Shown here: piece by piece, positions 63,013 to 64,000 of the stretch
Position numbering within the stretch: position 1 is the stretch's first letter
Layout: every line of letters starts with the position of its first letter
From: Serinicoccus chungangensis
GTDB lineage: Bacteria > Actinomycetota > Actinomycetes > Actinomycetales > Dermatophilaceae
NCBI RefSeq assembly: GCF_006337125.1
Contig: NZ_CP040887.1
Span: 496,001-560,000 of the forward strand
DNA: 64,000 nt
Reading direction: 5' to 3'
Translations under genes and position numbers: made by a program
The notes under the pieces: model-generated
What the model was told of the DNA's origin: nothing
Database searches by the model: none
What the model saw: the letters and a program-made list of their open reading frames with translations, nothing else

Positions 63013-64000
63013 GTGCCGACCCACCACCCCGCTGCCGTGATCATCCTCGCCGCCGGCCAGGGCACCCGGATGAAGAGCTCGATCCCCAAGGTGCTGCACC
63101 GGATCGGTGGACGCTCCCTCGTCGGTCACGCCCTGCATGCCGCCCGCCAGGCCGGGCCGCAGCACCTCGCCGTGGTGGTGCGGCACGAGCGGGAGCGGGT
63201 CGCCTCGCACGTCGCCGAGCTGGACGCCGACGCGCTCGTCGCCGACCAGGACGAGGTGCCCGGCACGGGTCGGGCCTGCGAGTGCGGGCTGGACGCCCTG
63301 CCCGCCGACCTCACCGGCACCGTCCTCGTGACCATGGGCGACGTGCCGCTGCTGTCCGGGGAGACCCTGCTCGAGCTGACCCGGGTGCACGAGGAGCGCG
63401 GCTCGGCCGTCACCCTGCTCTCGGCGGTCGTCGACGACGCCGGCACCTACGGCCGGGTGGTCCGCGACGCCGACGGCGAGCTCGCCGAGATCATGGAGTT
63501 CAAGGACGCCCGGAAGCGGCGCGAGGAGGGTGACCCCGACTACGCGCACGTCGTCGACATCCGGGAGTTCAACTCCGGCATCTACGCCTTCGACGTGGAG
63601 GTCCTCCGGCGCGCGCTGACCCAGGTGGGCCAGGCCAACGAGCAGGGCGAGAAGTACCTCACCGACGTCATCCGCATCGCCCGCGAGGAGGGCCGCACCG
63701 TCGTCGCCCACCCGCTGGCGGACCTCATGCAGACCGAGGGCGTCAACGACAAGGTGCAGCTCGCGGCGCTCGGCAAGGAGCTCAACCGCCGGGTGGTCAC
63801 CCGGCACATGCGCGACGGGGTCGTCGTCGTGGACCCGGACACGACGTGGATCGACGCCGACGTCACCATCGGGCAGGACACCGTCCTCCGCCCGGGCACC
63901 CAGCTGCTGGGCGCCACCACGGTGGGGGCCGAGGCCACCGTCGGCCCGGACTCCACGCTGACCGACTGCGAGGTCGGGGACGGAGCGAGCGTCGTCCGCA
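63013..64000 (+). CDS. glmU: Bifunctional GlmU (N-acetyltransferase/uridyltransferase), 3' end missing
   Basis: The first 329 codons lie in the window; the stop is beyond the right edge. The pyrophosphorylase domain is complete: AVIILAAGQGTRMKSSIPKV, DEVPGTGRAC, VTMGDVPLLSGETLLELT, and EFNSGIYAFD. The left-handed beta-helix acetyltransferase domain starts near residue 255 (VVVDPDTTWIDADVTIGQDT). Makes UDP-GlcNAc for peptidoglycan and other envelope polymers. GTG chosen for its leaderless-type -10 and family start. Divergent from the TetR gene by 59 bases. Confidence 0.93.
   Translation, partial: MPTHHPAAVIILAAGQGTRMKSSIPKVLHRIGGRSLVGHALHAARQAGPQHLAVVVRHERERVASHVAELDADALVADQDEVPGTGRACECGLDALPADLTGTVLVTMGDVPLLSGETLLELTRVHEERGSAVTLLSAVVDDAGTYGRVVRDADGELAEIMEFKDARKRREEGDPDYAHVVDIREFNSGIYAFDVEVLRRALTQVGQANEQGEKYLTDVIRIAREEGRTVVAHPLADLMQTEGVNDKVQLAALGKELNRRVVTRHMRDGVVVVDPDTTWIDADVTIGQDTVLRPGTQLLGATTVGAEATVGPDSTLTDCEVGDGASVVR

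Overview
The window is very GC-rich (I estimate a little over 70% G+C) and densely packed, with many GTG starts and genes joined by GTGA or ATGA overlaps. Gene content points to a high-GC Gram-positive actinobacterium, most likely in the Micrococcales and perhaps near Ornithinimicrobium, Serinicoccus or Janibacter; that placement is an inference. Supporting content: an IdeR/DtxR regulator, a likely GlnR site before amtB, a Glp (MoeA-like)/SepX pair, a protein O-mannosyltransferase next to the rsmI region, and the order metG-tatD-rsmA-ispE-(ABC-F)-glmU, which resembles the mycobacterial locus but has no rpfB between tatD and rsmA. The window is chromosomal. I see no prophage, transposase, integrase or CRISPR array.

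Layout. 1-4.4 kb: partial VOC protein, menC, amtB, a CspB-type cold-shock protein, DUF3027 and DUF2530 proteins. 4.4-7.5 kb: an NCS2 purine permease, then an AbiEi/DUF559-like gene between two arrays of one 83-85 bp repeat family. 7.4-11.1 kb: a MarR-MFS-(27-aa membrane peptide)-gamma-glutamyltransferase operon behind a palindromic operator. 11.2-14.3 kb: pdxH, dtxR, then a c-di-AMP (ydaO-type) riboswitch before a secreted NlpC/P60 hydrolase. 14.4-17 kb: three overlapping SDR genes. 17-20.5 kb: two CNNM/CBS transporters preceded by a proline-rich leader ORF, divergent from a paired CrcB fluoride channel. 20.6-24.7 kb: an SbcD/SbcC-like pair. 24.7-30 kb: OsmC, SRPBCC, tRNA-Arg, a voltage-sensor-like membrane protein, a GyrI-like protein, an FUSC exporter, a zf-UBP protein and an MFS transporter. 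30-33.9 kb: a frameshifted helicase-like gene with degenerate active sites and a small coupled gene. 34-38.4 kb: mscL, SAF and FmdB proteins, and penicillin acylase. 38.4-42.5 kb: 5-formyl-THF cyclo-ligase, then glp-moaC-GNAT-sepX. 42.5-46.3 kb: tRNA-Ala, argF, two bacterial PH-domain proteins and a TPR protein. 46.3-52.3 kb: pmt, sdhCAB, rsmI. 52.3-55 kb: a small membrane protein, a 51-bp tandem repeat, DUF4126, a peptidoglycan-binding-repeat protein and a 22-bp-period repeat. 55-64 kb: metG, tatD, rsmA, ispE, an Uup-type ABC-F, MarR, tRNA-Gln, TetR and the 5' part of glmU.

Most of this is core metabolism and envelope maintenance. The less ordinary signals are at DNA level. First, the octamer GGTATGCC/GGCATACC occurs in about 28 exact copies on both strands and in several reading frames, which resembles a DNA-uptake or other architecture sequence. 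Second, a TANNNT -10 element lies 6-9 bases before about 20 start codons, implying widespread leaderless transcription, including a shared bidirectional -10 at 4421-4427. Third, several unrelated intergenic tandem-repeat families occur. Fourth, a leaderless 31-codon proline-rich ORF overlaps the start of a CNNM-type transporter gene.
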